Origin: Breviolum minutum Mf 1.05b.01
Taxonomy: Eukaryota; Sar; Dinophyceae; Suessiales; Symbiodiniaceae
DNA length: 64,000 nucleotides
Reading direction: 5' to 3'
Assembly: GCA_000507305.1 (NCBI GenBank)
Contig: DF239029.1
Location: 468,364 to 532,363, forward strand
Each line of letters begins with the position of its first letter. Position 1 is the first letter of the stretch. The position numbers were made by a program, and so were the translations under genes. The notes below the pieces were generated by a model. It was not told the origin of the DNA and did no database searches. It saw nothing but the letters and a program-made list of their open reading frames with translations. Below, one piece after another: positions 11,001-21,416 of the stretch.

Positions 11001-11064
11001 ATGGAAACAAATCCTCACCACTCAGAGAGTACGAAAAGGTGGCTTTATCAAAGTAATACTGGTT

Positions 11065-11160
11065 GGTGGTTGAACCACCCAGTTGAAAAATATGCTCGTC
11101 AAAATGGGACTCTTCCACAAGGTAGGGGTGAAAATAAACAATCTTTGAAACCACCACCTA
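11065..11160. repeat. TIR element, family E (TTGGTGGTTGAACC)
   Basis: It starts ttggtggttgaaccaccc and ends tttgaaaccaccacctag. Copies at 24294-24400, 41574-41665 and 44838-45010 begin CTAGTTGGTGGTT, so the element may sit in a CTAG or TA target. The core atttggatcatttccc is shared. No coding frame. Confidence 0.6.
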
Positions 11161-11495
11161 GAATAATTCATTTTCGGCGTTTGAACTTAGTGGTACTGTT
11201 GATGGTTCAGAAAGCCGAAGATCACCCAAAACCCAGCAGGAAACACCCTGAATCTCTCACCGGTTTCCTGGCGTAGAAACTGCGCTAAGGCTTCATTGTG
11301 CATTGCCTCGAGCTGCTTAACTCAAAGCTTTGGAGATGAAAAAACGTGCCCAGCTGGGAGGGGTAGGCTCCAAACATCTCAAACATCTGAAGACAAATAC
11401 CAAACATATCTTGAAGTGTCTCTCAATTTTTGTTTGGGGGGTTTCTTTGGAAACATCCATTCGATCTCTTTCAACAAACCTTCCATCACCTGAAA

Positions 11496-11591
11496 CTGCA
11501 AGCCAAATCCGGGGGAAATTTGATGTGTCTCCGAGGTAGCTGGCACCATCATACCAATCCCTCGTGATCCATGCTCTCCTCTCGTCATATT
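11496..11591 (-). CDS. internal exon
   Basis: Acceptor cttcttccaag opens EYDERRAWITRDWYDG then ASYLGDTSNFPRIWLA. The exon may end at CTTGCAG, after which a shifted frame (VMEGLLKEIEWMF) stays open for another 100 nt. Rich in aromatic and charged residues. Confidence 0.45.
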
Positions 11592-11779
11592 CTTGGAAGA
11601 AGTTGAGATACAAAGGTTTTTGCTAGTTTCCAAAGCCGGAATCTCCTCTTTCCAAAGGGGTGCCATTTTCAGGTGAACTTGAACCATTGTCGAATTTTTT
11701 GGGGTGTATATTTTTTTGTTCCCACCCCAAATAAAATTCGGAGATTCTCCATGTTTTGTCCGCATTTCCAACAATATCA

Positions 11780-11895
11780 CTGCAGTTCCACCTGCAGCAA
11801 GATCCGCAGCAATTCGCCCCGCGGTGGCCATCCACGGACACTTTCAAAGCCAACAACACCTGAAGGTCTACCACTCGATTGGATGCCCAAACCCC
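11780..11895 (-). CDS. coding-like patch, frame uncertain
   Basis: Two minus frames look coding and overlap: SNRVVDLQVLLALKVSVDG and ATAGRIAADLAAGGTAVILL. A short intron or an indel could join them. No boundary is asserted. Confidence 0.35.
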
Positions 11896-12110
11896 GGGTG
11901 AGGTTGAAGGAGTCTCCAATGCTTTTCAATTCATTTCGAAGTTCTAACTCGTTTGAGGAACGGAAACAAAAAACACTTACGGCTTACTTTCCATTTTACT
12001 TGTTTAGTAGGAATCCTCGTCATGGTTTATGATGATCCCTACATAACTGGGTAGTTTGTCAGCTCCAACAAATCCCCTAAACAACCAGGGGCCCATTTTT
12101 CATGGCTCAC

Positions 12111-12245
12111 ATGTTGAAAGCAGAGTTTCCAAACACTGCATTTTGGACATTGAGATACCCCAATGTCACACATACCAACTTCACCCATCTCCCTCGCCTG
12201 GGAAGGGAATATTTGGACACGGCAGGCCTCTCCTGAATATGCGGG
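12111..12245 (-). CDS. internal exon with CxxC, next to a family F repeat
   Basis: The minus frame PAYSGEACRVQIFPSQ ... SQCPKCSVWKLCFQH ends at CAACAT|GTGAGC, and the family F element starts at that donor. CPKC hints at a metal site, but a partner pair is not visible in this exon. Confidence 0.45.
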
Positions 12246-12301
12246 CTGGCTCATCCCGAAAAGAGAATCCCTCCACTGATTAATTTTGGTACCCTAAAAT
12301 A

Positions 12302-12386
12302 CTAGATATCTTGGATTGCTAAAGGGGAATCAGTGTGAAACTCATCTGTAAACTGTTGCAGGAGGTTGTCCTTCTTACGTGGATAC
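12302..12386 (-). CDS. candidate exon
   Basis: Acceptor gtggactcag opens YPRKKDNLLQQFTDEF then HTDSPLAIQDI and a stop. The stop could be avoided by an unseen donor. Unknown family. Confidence 0.45.
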
Positions 12387-12473
12387 CTGAGTCCACGTAA
12401 ACCCATCAAAAATCACGCTCCAAGTGGGGTTGTGTCAGGAGAATCTCTGTTTCCATGGGAAAAAATGCCAATT

Positions 12474-12588
12474 TACACCCCGGAAAATTAACATGGAACA
12501 CAATAATGGAGGTTTGGAAGATGATTTTCCTCTGCAAATGGGTGATTTTTAGGTTCCAGCCGTTAATTTTCCAGGGTGTATGCAGCAT
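12474..12588. repeat. TIR element, family J (TACACCCYGGAAAATTAAC)
   Basis: It starts tacaccccggaaaattaac and ends gttaattttccagggtgta, about 18 pairing bases. Related copies: 678-790, 50798-50915 and 51165-51275. The central gaacacaataatggaggttt resembles the copy at 699. Non-coding. Confidence 0.65.
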
Positions 12589-12646
12589 GCATCTCCAAAA
12601 AAATATAAAAAATGATGTTGCAATTCCTCCCCCCCATTTCCACCGC

Positions 12647-12681
12647 CTGCACAACTCCATCTCCAACTCTGCGAGTGGCAA
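12647..12681 (-). CDS. small exon with a GC donor
   Basis: Acceptor tgggagcag and donor TGTGCAG|GCGGTG bound 35 nt reading LPLAELEMELC. Very short, so only weakly supported. Confidence 0.35.
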
Positions 12682-12837
12682 CTGCTCCCAAAAAGCGACC
12701 TCTTTTTCAGATGATTTTGGAGGTGATCCTCATGTTTTTACAAGGAAAATTGACGCAATCTTAAAAGAAGGTATCAAAATACGGTAGAAATCATTGGGTC
12801 AATGTTGATATCTGGTTTTGGTTCATACCTAACACAC

Positions 12838-12946
12838 CTTCCTGATCCCAATATGAAGATGAACGGTATCTGCGGTGGTGAAGGACCTACAATACGAGTG
12901 GATCATCATAGGCCCTTGGAAGCCCAAAAGAGCACCGCGAGTCTCA
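12838..12946 (-). CDS. internal exon
   Basis: The minus frame reads DETRGALLGFQGPMMI then HSYCRSFTTADTVHLHIGI. It ends ATCAGGAAG|GTGTGT, a consensus donor. The acceptor is uncertain (tttgatgag is possible). Confidence 0.5.
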
Positions 12947-13017
12947 TCAAACGGCCAACGTTAAAGAAAACGCGCAAAAAAAGAAAAACGATGCTTTTGT
13001 TGTTCAACCTGGACTAA

Positions 13018-13018
13018 G

Positions 13019-13070
<52 letters not shown>

Positions 13071-13103
13071 CCAACAACCACAACCACAACCACAACAACA
13101 ACC

Positions 13104-13140
<37 letters not shown>

Positions 13141-13141
13141 A
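13018..13141. repeat. (CAA)n microsatellite
   Basis: About 120 bases of CAA units with a few CCA interruptions at 13072-13100. It lies between minus-strand exons and is probably intronic. Confidence 0.9.
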
Positions 13142-13236
13142 TCTCAGGAAAATCTTGCGGGTCACCTTCCCTTTAAAAACCGATGTTCCTGGGAAAATCT
13201 TCCAATAACCTGTTTCTTTTAGTGCATCAAAAAGAC

Positions 13237-13301
13237 CAACTTCAAGCGTTCTTTCATCACAACAGCATCAAGGCTCTGCTCCTTGGTAATGGTGATGGGC
13301 A
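13237..13301 (-). CDS. internal exon
   Basis: Acceptor ccccaaacaag and donor AAGTTG|GTCTTT bound 65 nt reading PITITKEQSLDAVVMKERLK. Family unknown. Confidence 0.45.
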
Positions 13302-14152
13302 CTTGTTTGGGGGTTGAAACTCATGATCTCTAAGTGTATATATACGTTTATGTATATAGCTATATATATACATATATGCATGTGTCTATAGGAATTCAAA
13401 TAATTATATATATACATATCTATTTCATTAAGATAATATATATATATACACAGTTGTATACATACAGTATATCTTAGGATGCGGATGTTTTAATACCCCC
13501 TTCCAAGAATGCGATTCATTGAAACCAGGATGCCGACTGCCGGGGATGCCTACGAATCTTTACTTCCCACTATCTGGGAGAGAGCAATCCTTCAACACTA
13601 CACGTATTTGCTGTACCCAAATCACCATGAACCATCCCAAATCCATCAAAAACATCAAAATCCATCTCAAATCATCACAAATACTTAAAAAAATCCACCT
13701 TAACAAAAATGATTGATTTTAGGCGAAAAGACACGGATAAATGGCGGGTTCTGTTGTTCCTCTCTTGAAAATGGATGGTTGACAGTTGGATTCCCAATGG
13801 TTTGACGGATCGTTACAGCTCTCCAAATATCGATAGATAAAAAACAAAAGTTTCGTGTCCTTAGAAAACTTGTTGAAGCTATTATATGGTTTGTTATAAT
13901 TACTTATACATTTACAAGAAAAAAACGGATGTTATGCTTCTATTGCTGAAGTGTGGCATTTATTAAATTCCGAGACAACCCATGTAGTATGTGTCACTTG
14001 AGGATATGCTAAACAAAGATTTACTTTCAAACCCACTCTAGAAACGCATGCTATTCACTATCAATTCACTAACACTCCCAAGAAAACCCGCGCAATTTCG
14101 CCTTCAACCAAAAAAAAAACTGCCAGAATCAGTTAAGTATCAATGGGCAAAC

Positions 14153-14204
14153 CTTTCTTGTGACAAAGCACAAGCAGTTCATCAGCACTCATCAGCTCCA
14201 ACTC
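14153..14204 (-). CDS. internal exon, SAP-like helix
   Basis: Acceptor tcgccacccag and donor AAGAAAG|GTTTGC bound 52 nt reading ELELMSADELLVLCHKK; unspliced reading adds GLPIDT and a stop. The pattern L-S-ADEL-x2-LC-x-K-GLP resembles the first helix of SAP DNA/RNA-binding motifs. The match is suggestive only. Confidence 0.45.
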
Positions 14205-14476
14205 CTGGGTGGCGAAGATTTCAGATTTCACCAACCTCACTTTCCCTGAAAAAAAAGGGGTTTTTCCCTTCCTAAACCACCAAGTTGGGGGGAAATCGGT
14301 CGTGTTGAGGTCGCTAAAATTTTCCACCAGAGGATTTAGATGTGTCCATCCTGGGAGCATCTTTTGAAAAAGCAACATGAAGGACCATTTTAATGTGCAC
14401 TAAACCTGATCTATACATCTGTCATCCAGGGCGAAATCCTCCAAGTGTTGAAATGGCCTAGTCTGGGCGAATTTCA

Positions 14477-14584
14477 CTACACACTCCAAAGTTCAAGAGA
14501 AGTCACATCATCTTTGGAGAATTCACATTCAACAACCTTTTTTCCACTAAAGACTTTTGAGGTTTTCCATGACGGACCGCTAGA
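14477..14584 (-). CDS. exon ending in a stop
   Basis: Acceptor atgtgtgaag opens SGPSWKTSKVFSGKKVV then ECEFSKDDVTSLELWSV and TAG. It is either a terminal exon or spliced before the stop. Confidence 0.45.
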   Translation of the reverse strand, partial: SSGPSWKTSKVFSGKKVVECEFSKDDVTSLELWSV

Positions 14585-14616
14585 CTTCACACATATTGAT
14601 AAGTGTAGCTAATCAG

Positions 14617-14711
14617 CTAATCCACTGCTCTTCCAGCTTCAAATACTGACATGTTTGTTGCTGCATCCTGATTCATCCATGGATTTCCGACCCAACCCAC
14701 CCTGATGTTTG
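14617..14711 (-). CDS. exon ending in a stop
   Basis: Acceptor tgattttcag is followed by NIRVGWVGNPWMNQDAA then TNMSVFEAGRAVD and TAG. The IRVGW motif is reminiscent of SPRY-type beta strands, but one exon is too little to call the domain. Confidence 0.45.
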
Positions 14712-14714
14712 CTG

Positions 14715-15539
14715 AAAATCAGCTAGCCACAACTAGCCGCAGCCAAAACCCTGGAAAAAATCCCACGCCTGAAAATGTTCCAGCAACTCATAGGCTTCCT
14801 GAATCGTTCAAGAAGAAATGAGGTTTTTTGGATCTTTTTTTCAGGGGAAAATTCTGATGATTCATCCAGAAATCTGGGGATTCATCTATCTCTATATAAC
14901 ATATATATATATATGAATATTATACATACATATATATACATGATTCCGGTTCCCGATACTTACACTGTAAATACTAATATACGCACAGGATATATGTTTC
15001 TTCTTTTGTTATTGTACCCGGAAAATAGACTATACCATTTTTTCAAGGCCGCTATGATTGATTTTTACTGCACAGGATTTATTTGCACCGATATAAGATA
15101 TATCCAGTAAAAATATCTACTTTGCTGTTGTTACAGCTGTTACACATCCCAATGTTCGGACTTGAATAAATACACAGTATATCTGGGCAAATGAGTATAA
15201 TTCCTACACCGGAATTAAGGCGATTTTTTGGGAGGAATTCCCTTACTGCTCACCACCATTTACGGTGACTACTCTGCGGTTTGGTTGTTCAAAAAAGGCC
15301 CAAGTCCAGTAACCTCATATGTTTCACCGCCCTCCGTCTTTTCTCAACTGACATCCACAGAAAATGTTCAGAAACCTCCAACAGAAGTCACCAATCAATC
15401 TGAAATACGCAGAAATTTCTCAAAAATCTCCCCACAATCATAAGATTCCCTGACCTTAAGAATTCCCAATCAAAATCATTTAGTTTTCTGATGTCAAAGG
15501 GGGAGTCACCCCCCCCCAACATCACCCAAGCAAAGCCAT
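14715..15539. other. intron or intergenic stretch
   Basis: AT-rich, with TA runs at 14895-14945 and 15090-15110. A family G repeat lies at 15185-15300 (gaattcccttactgctcaccaccatttacggtgactactctgcgg). Copies of G: 23805-23900, 40285-40390 and 48540-48662, sharing ggtgacnnctcggcgggaaaggtcgctata. No convincing exon. Confidence 0.5.
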
Positions 15540-15540
15540 C

Positions 15541-15689
15541 TCAAGGAAGCCAGGGCACTGCCATGTTGCCATTGCCAAGGAAGCGTTGAATTGGAATCTG
15601 CCAGGCTTCCCACGTCTGGTTCTTCAAACGTTGGCATAGCACATCCTGCCATCGAATTTTGGAGAAGTTTTCAGGGCACCGGAAATTCA
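15541..15689 (-). CDS. internal or terminal exon
   Basis: Acceptor ctaatcaaccag opens NFRCPENFSKIRWQDV then LCQRLKNQTWEAWQI and PIQRFLGNGNMAVPWLP, with a stop at 15541. Tryptophan-rich. The donor, if any, is not evident. Confidence 0.5.
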
Positions 15690-15878
15690 CTGGTTGATTA
15701 GGGATGAAACTTCCAATGATTCCCAAGCACCAGACAAAAAAAAACGTTGGGTGGAATTGATCACCAGATGGCTGAAAAAAAGCAACATCCAATCCTTTTT
15801 GCCAGCTGTCCCATGTGGTCCGATCTTGTACGATCGGAAATGCACAAAACACAAAAACGAAAAAAAAATGAAAAATAC

Positions 15879-16009
15879 CTCAAAATGTTCTTGTCTGCGA
15901 TCAGAAAATACTTCTTTATTATATTCGTAGGTGAAATCATGGTCTGCGAATCGATTCTTTTGCTGAACCAAATGCTTTGTCAACAGCCAGCATGCCTCCT
16001 TCTTTTTTT
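15879..16009 (-). CDS. internal exon
   Basis: Acceptor tcacccccag and donor TTTTGAG|GTATTT bound 131 nt reading KEACWLLTKHLVQQKN then RFADHDFTYEYNKEV and FSDRRQEHFE. Both splice sites are strong. Confidence 0.6.
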
Positions 16010-16014
16010 CTGGG

Positions 16015-16158
16015 GGTGAAAATAAAACATCTTCAAAACCACCAGCTAGATTTCTAACCGTCTCTATACATCTAACAAGTACGAAGACCCAAAAAAACAC
16101 CCTCCAATTCTGGCACAGAGGTACAGAGGTGCCTCTAATATTTGAAACCACCACCTAG
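16015..16158. repeat. family E fragments with a shared spacer
   Basis: It joins tgaaaataaaacatc...accaccagctag to tttgaaaccaccacctag around a spacer with ctctatacatctaacaagtacgaagac. The same spacer, slightly diverged, follows the E copy at 44838-44936. So a unit larger than the hairpin was duplicated. Confidence 0.55.
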
Positions 16159-16226
16159 TCACTATGCTTTTTTCTTTAGGATTCAATTCAAGTTGCATTC
16201 CGCCAAAAAAAACGGACCCCCCACAC

Positions 16227-16316
16227 CTGACTCTCTTCAGCCGAGGCTGCTAATCCAAAGCTCCAACAGAGTTGCGACAGTTCCATAGGGGATGCCGTTC
16301 TCCAACTACGAACGAC
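16227..16316 (-). CDS. internal exon, 30 codons
   Basis: Acceptor atttcgccag and donor GAGAGTCAG|GTGTGG bound exactly 30 codons: VVRSWRTASPMELSQL then CWSFGLAASAEESQ. Phase 0 at both ends. Family not recognised. Confidence 0.6.
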
Positions 16317-16734
16317 CTGGCGAAATTGAAACTGTTGATGCTTCAGAAATCCCGGGCAAACCCACCAGTTGATATGGTAACGGAATCAATGATTTACATG
16401 GGAAAAATCATCCATCCTAGGTGCTGCAGAAAGATTTCTTCCATCAAAAAATAAATCCTTCCAAAAGGCCACTTTTGGTGATGTTTTACAGATAAAAATT
16501 CACCATGAAAAAGTTTCGAAAAAAAACTGTATGGAAAAAAAATCAATGTATACCTGGAAGCCTAAACCACCATGTATAAATGGTTGTTTCAGTTGGATGA
16601 TTCCAAATCTTTACATAAAAAATGGCTGTTTCACCTGTTTCACCAAACATCCATGAAAAAAAAATGTTGTTTGGAGTTTCAGGTACATCCTCCAAATGCC
16701 CAAATGCCTATCTTATTTTAGTTGCTCATGTCGA

Positions 16735-16866
16735 AAAAACTGGATTTTCATCTTCCCTTCGAGCCTCCAACATCCTAATAAGGTTATCTCGCGAAAAGGA
16801 AGGTGGTGCGATACCCTCTGACATGTACCTTGGCTTTGCCATGATTGCTTCCGGAAACACGGCATC
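16735..16866 (-). CDS. internal exon, limits approximate
   Basis: The minus frame reads AVFPEAIMAKPRYMSEG then IAPPSFSRDNLIRMLEA and RREDENP. A second frame (FVKLLSIFDERFISRM) with donor CCAAG|GTACAT overlaps the 5' part. Basic/acidic helical C-terminal part. Confidence 0.5.
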
Positions 16867-17515
16867 CGGGAGATGAACCGTTCATCAAAGATGGAAAGCA
16901 GTTTGACAAACATACTCTCTATTACTGGATCTCCAAAAAAATAGATTCAACTTGACTTCAACATCATCTTGACTTAAACAAAGAAAGTGATGGAGACACA
17001 AGACTCTGGCAAACGTTTATTGGTATTTTGCCAACCCTTTTTTGGGGGAAATAAATATTTTGAAGAAACGTTCTTACTACAACCCACCATGAAAGAAGCG
17101 TTTCATTTGATGGTTTGGTTGCCTAGACACCAACGAGTATTGTTGTTTATATGGCGGTTACTCGGGTTGAGTCAAGCACCGGTACATATTAACCTTTTCC
17201 CTCTGAAAAGGATGGACACCGACTAACTAGAAGTACTGTCTCTGTTTACATGTGAAGTATGTATCAATTCTTCAGAAGATGTCGATACAGTAAGAATTAA
17301 GAAGGCTTCCAAAAATCTGTTCAACCCTTCATGCCCTGGTTACACATAAAATGTTGTTCATATATGATTGTGAATCTAGATGTACGTATGTATATGCATT
17401 TATACAGACTAGTACATACTGTAGTGTATGTAACCTGTATGTCAATATGTATATAGCTTGAGTTGCAAGGAAGAGCTGAACAACATCCCAACTTCACAAA
17501 CGCACACAAAACAAC

Positions 17516-17940
17516 CATCCCATCTGAATTCGCATCGTTTCAAGTTGCTCAGTCCAAAGTTCCGTATCACTTAACTCTTCCAAAGGCCTGCAAAAAGTTG
17601 GAAGATGCGAAACGGGAGAAACATAGGTTTTCCCAGGATCTGTGGCCAACCATGGCCCGCAGGTCGATGGTTCTCTGGGGGCATAAATCTGCAGGTGCTG
17701 TAGATCTCTTGATTTTTTGGTCCATTTGCGGTCTACGCACGATCTAAAAGCTCTGAAACTGGGTAGAAAGTCAAGGGAAACGTGTTCAAACTGTTGGCCT
17801 GTTTGTTGATGGGTTGTTGTTTCTGGAATATCGATCGATGCGTCCATTCCTACGATATGTTTTGATCTGAACATGACTTTAATATTAACTTGAGCTAAGT
17901 CATTTGGGACGTAAAAATCATACTTGTGCACTTTGGTGCG
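17516..17940 (-). CDS. longest host exon in the window
   Basis: One minus frame is open for about 140 codons: VHKYDFYVPNDLAQVN, MFRSKHIVGMDASIDI, PETTTHQQTGQQFEH, LQIYAPREPSTCGPW, CRPLEELSDTELWTE, ending CAGATGG|GTTGTT. An inner acceptor ctacag (17698) means it might be two exons. No domain recognised. Confidence 0.55.
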
Positions 17941-17974
17941 GATACCTCCCTTTCCTTGCTCAAAAATATCCAGT

Positions 17975-18100
17975 GCACAATATCACGATCATCAACCATC
18001 ACACCAAAACACGATTCCAAAACCAAGCCGTAAAATGCATTCAGCAGCACTGGTCCAAACATGGAGCTTCCAACACTTCCATGACTCATGACCCTCGCCT
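17975..18100 (-). CDS. internal exon, frame shifts into the next
   Basis: The minus frame SHGSVGSSMFGPVLLNA then FYGLVLESCFGVMV and DDRDIVHWIF overlaps the start of the 17516-17940 frame. A short intron (for example GTGTGATGG...TTTTTGAG, about 46 nt) or a one-base indel would join them. Confidence 0.45.
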
Positions 18101-18524
18101 AGCAGCTGGGCACCTCGGTTGGAGGGTGAAGCATCAAAATTCCTGGTGGCTGGAAATTCCCATTAAAGGAAGCAAAAAAAACATCATGAAAAAAATGGTT
18201 CATTGCTTCATCTTAGATCAAGACTCAGCAAAACTGAATAACAAAAATCCAGAACCAAAGTGCTTAGTCTAGTCTATCTGCAAAAACCCGAGAAAAACCA
18301 AGTCACTCCAGTGTCGAAAGACCTGGCGAAAGACCTGGCAAAAAGGACGAAAAACACATTTCATGTGTCCTAAACTTTCATCAACATGTCCAATAGCTTT
18401 GGTTGTTGTACATATCTTCTTTGCAATCTCAATTTAAGACAAAAAAACAAAAAAAGCAACATGTCAAACCCCTGTCAACCCCCGGCGTTTCCCAGATATA
18501 CATATGTTGTTTTTTTCCGGAAGG

Positions 18525-18640
18525 TTTCCATGAAAGAATCTCAACTCTCTCGGCACCTTTTGGACCAAGATCATTCCCTGAAGGCATCTCAGACACTTGG
18601 GCAACCTGACCAATTGGACATGTCACCATTTCGATGAAAA
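18525..18640 (-). CDS. candidate exon
   Basis: The minus frame reads TCPIGQVAQVSEMPSGN then DLGPKGAERVEILSWKP. Boundaries not fixed. Confidence 0.4.
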
Positions 18641-18656
18641 TGTCCATGTCTGTGTC

Positions 18657-18738
18657 AAAATATATATATATATATTGATATAGATATAGATATAGATATA
18701 TATATATATATGTATGTACATAGATATATATATATACC
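18657..18738. repeat. (TA)n / (GATATA)n tract
   Basis: Runs of TA broken by tagatatagatatag. Similar short TA tracts recur at 189-235, 4375-4400, 13380-13455, 29205-29300, 31955-32020 and 32785-32850. Confidence 0.8.
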
Positions 18739-18894
18739 TGATGAGTGTCACAACTTGAGTGTCACACCATTGATGATGCTATAAATTTGTTTGCGTTTGA
18801 TGTTTTCTGCCAATTGCCCAAAAGGATTTGGGAGATTTTTTGGTCAAATAAATCCCCCATAATCATCTCAGTTTCACTTTCACTATGATGGCGC

Positions 18895-18999
18895 CTTGTT
18901 TTGAGGCTCCTTGCGCCGCTTCCGTTCCCTGACAAAATCATCAGAAGGCAACAGGCAACGATGGTTGTTTTCAAACTGATTCCAATCCGAAAATTCGTC
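18895..18999 (-). CDS. internal exon, basic end
   Basis: Acceptor cttctggacag opens DEFSDWNQFENNHRCLL then PSDDFVRERKRRKEPQ. The RERKRRK run is strongly basic. The donor is not assigned. Confidence 0.45.
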
Positions 19000-19610
19000 C
19001 TGTCCAGAAGTCTGGCAAAATGGTGCATTCAGAAGAGGATACCCCGGAGACCCAAATGCCAGAATCATTCAGATGTCATCTTGACTTGAGCTTCATGAAA
19101 CACAATTCGCCATGCGGATTATCGTTACTTCTGATTCACTATTTAAAAGGCAAATTTTTGGTTCCAAATTTAATGAGAGACAAACACTATCTCTAAGCAA
19201 AACCAGTGAACCCACATGTCTCTTTCCATGCTAAATAACCAACAAAACACCCTCCTCCAACTATTTGAAGCCATTGATTTTTTTCACATGAACCTTGGAA
19301 TCTCATGAACCTTGGATTTGCTTCTTAAGGTGGTTGGAAAAATATAAAATAAGCCCAAAAAAAATGGTGAAAAATGGTGATTTACCATGATAGACTGTAA
19401 AAAATCACCGTATAAACAAACACAAGAAACTTCACTTTTTTGTCTGTAACCTCATCCAGTTATTCAAATCATCCCCCCGTTGACCTTTCACCATGAAGTT
19501 TCCACCCAAAAATCACGGAAACGTTTCCCCCCCTTTTTACCTGGAACCACACCAAGTGGAGCAGCATTTCTTTAAGGCTAACAACGTAGACTGACAGAAG
19601 CGCTTCTCAC

Positions 19611-19686
19611 CCTTGGAACGCAAGGACCTTAGTCAAATCCAACAGCAACCGAGGAGATGCGGCCATCTTAAAGTCAATGAAAAGGT
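19611..19686 (-). CDS. internal exon
   Basis: Acceptor gattcatgaag and donor TTCCAAGG|GTGAGA bound 76 nt reading LFIDFKMAASPRLLLDL then TKVLAFQG. A shifted frame continues past the donor (CQSTLLALKKCCSTWC) to a second possible donor at GTAAAA. Confidence 0.5.
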
Positions 19687-20232
19687 CTTCATGAATCAAA
19701 CAGGGGTCGTGAAATATGGCACCAACCCAAACTCTTTTGCACTAGTATAAGGGAAATCCCTCAAAATCACCATAGATTCGTATTGTTTGATTCCCCCACA
19801 CATGGGTAATGACTCATGACTTCTTGTCGAAGGTCAGTTTGTTAAACAACCCTCTCCCTGAAACGAACAGCAAGCAATTTTGCCCGTGAAAATCGGGTGG
19901 TTCTTTGATGAAATGTCCTTATTGGGATATGCTTATTTTCTAAGGGGGGAACTGTTTCTCTTGGTTTCAGGGAAGGGTCATGTTGACGGTTTCAGGGAGA
20001 CATCCATCTCCACCAACCACTAGCATCAACCTTCGGCATATCAAATCCCTAAGAATAGATCTAGAATAAGTCATGTTTGCTAAGAAAATGCTAGATAATA
20101 TAATAGAGTATATTATGTATAATTGTTTGCATACTACATATATATATGTATATACACAATCATTCATACATGATTCGACATTTCAGAAGTTAAGGGAGGA
20201 TATGATATGCCTTTTTCGGTTGTAATCAAATC

Positions 20233-20307
20233 CTATTCCTCAACATCGATCTTTTGTCTGGTGGAGGTGCACCTGCAGCACTTGAACTTCCCATGTTCAC
20301 CAGAAAT
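20233..20307 (-). CDS. cysteine-rich exon ending in a stop
   Basis: After acceptor atttgtgag come 24 codons, ISGEHGKFKCCRCTST then RQKIDVEE, and TAG. H...C-C-x-C could be part of a metal site or the tail of a zinc finger. Possibly the 3' end of a gene. Confidence 0.45.
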   Translation of the reverse strand: MSGEHGKFKCCRCTSTRQKIDVEE

Positions 20308-20337
20308 CTCACAAATATAATACCCTCCAATAAACTA

Positions 20338-20512
20338 ACATAGCTGGCTGGAATATTCCCATGTGGGTGTTTCCAAAAAAATAGGGGGTTTTCCCCCCAA
20401 ATCATCCATTGAAAAATAAAGTTTTCCATTATATATAAACCATCCATTTTGGGGGACCCTTTTCCNTACCCTTTTCCCCCTATTTTTTGGAAACATCCAT
20501 GAATTGCCTCCA
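20338..20512. repeat. long hairpin, family H, with one N
   Basis: gggtgtttccaaaaaaataggggg pairs with ccccctattttttggaaacatcc across 170 bases, and inner ccccaaatcatcca pairs with tggatggtttatat. The second copy is 53845-53955. The single N at 20466 sits in the weak centre of one arm. Confidence 0.65.
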
Positions 20513-20701
20513 CCGTCCGGCTTGGCTGACCCCCATGGAAATCAATGCCAATCGTTTTTTTAGTTACCTTAAAGAAAAAGCTTACAGGTTGTGGAAAAAA
20601 AAGCGCTTGGCATTAAACTTGTTGCCCCCCAAAAAAAACAATAAAAGAAAGTTAGGTTCCTAAAAATTAGATCACCAGTTGCCTGAAATTAAAAGAAAAA
20701 C

Positions 20702-20794
20702 TGCAATTTTGTCCAAGGCACTCGTTCAATGAGTTGGCTTTCAACTCAATCAAGAGTTCCTTGCAAAACCGTGCAAAATGCCACATTCCAGGAA
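20702..20794 (-). CDS. internal exon
   Basis: Acceptor accccaaag and donor AATTGCA|GTTTTT bound 93 nt reading PGMWHFARFCKELLIE then LKANSLNECLGQNC. Helical; unknown family. Confidence 0.5.
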
Positions 20795-21059
20795 CTTTGG
20801 GGTGAGGGGAGTGAAAAAGTATGGACGGTTTGGGGTCAGATTACTCCAATGACATAGGAAGTTGAGATCTTTCACTTTTTAGCATGATTTTTTTGCATAG
20901 ATTATTCCAATGAGAAATCAAGTTGATTTTGTTTTACAATGTCATGAATTCTTGTTCACCCTGTTGAACTACCTTTGTTTGGGGTGAGGTCATGGTGTTG
21001 GTCGCTAGAATTTACCAGGAATCGAGGGAGGCATCCGTTCAACCCCAAAGTCATGGAGC

Positions 21060-21140
21060 TCTCATCTTGAAACGCGACGACGACTTTTGAGACGCCCCAA
21101 CTTGGCGAAATGTTTGCCAAAATCCCGTGCCAAGATCAGA
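21060..21140 (-). CDS. candidate exon ending in a stop
   Basis: The minus frame reads DLGTGFWQTFRQVGASQ then KSSSRFKMRAP and TGA. Serine/lysine-rich end. Acceptor not fixed. Confidence 0.4.
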
Positions 21141-21189
21141 TGAGGTAGATGTTTGTAAATGTCTCATTAGAGAGTAAGTACCCAATGAT

Positions 21190-21259
21190 TTAGGGCATTT
21201 CCGAGGCTGCAAATAGCTCTCCCCATTGAGTAAGGAGAGCTAAACATCGTGATCCGTGG
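21190..21259 (-). CDS. candidate exon ending in a stop
   Basis: Acceptor tggggggttag opens HGSRCLALLTQWGELFAA then SEMP and TAA. Confidence 0.4.
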
Positions 21260-21295
21260 CTAACCCCCCACGCAACGCGAAACTAATTGAAGTGC

Positions 21296-21324
21296 CAACC
21301 AACCAACCAACCAACCAACCAACC
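21296..21324. repeat. (CCAA)n microsatellite
   Basis: Seven CCAA units, immediately beside the exon at 21351-21416. Confidence 0.9.
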
Positions 21325-21350
21325 CCGTTGGACCGAGGTCTTTAACTCAC

Positions 21351-21416
21351 CCGCCACGGCACTGGAATGCTTTGCACACCAATCCTCTTCAGCTTGGACT
21401 CAACGGCATCAACGTC
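21351..21416 (-). CDS. internal exon, 22 codons, repeated motif
   Basis: Acceptor tcagctgtag and consensus donor TGGCGG|GTGAGT bound exactly 22 codons: DVDAVESKLKRIGVQS then IPVPWR. The motif D-[LV]-x-A-[IV]-E-x-[RK]-L-x-R-[VI]-G-[IV]-x-S recurs in the exon at 40415-40491. Confidence 0.65.

Noticed and set aside
13505..13690. Plus-strand frame from an ATG at 13509 (RFIETRMPTAGDAYES...)
   Set aside because: It looks protein-like, but the minus strand is also open here (FVGIPGSRHPGFNESH with donor GGGG|GTATTA). Neither is proved, so no gene is called.
18659..18738. Possible regulatory TATA-like region
   Set aside because: TA tracts occur throughout the introns; dinoflagellate promoters are not defined by TATA boxes, so no promoter is called.
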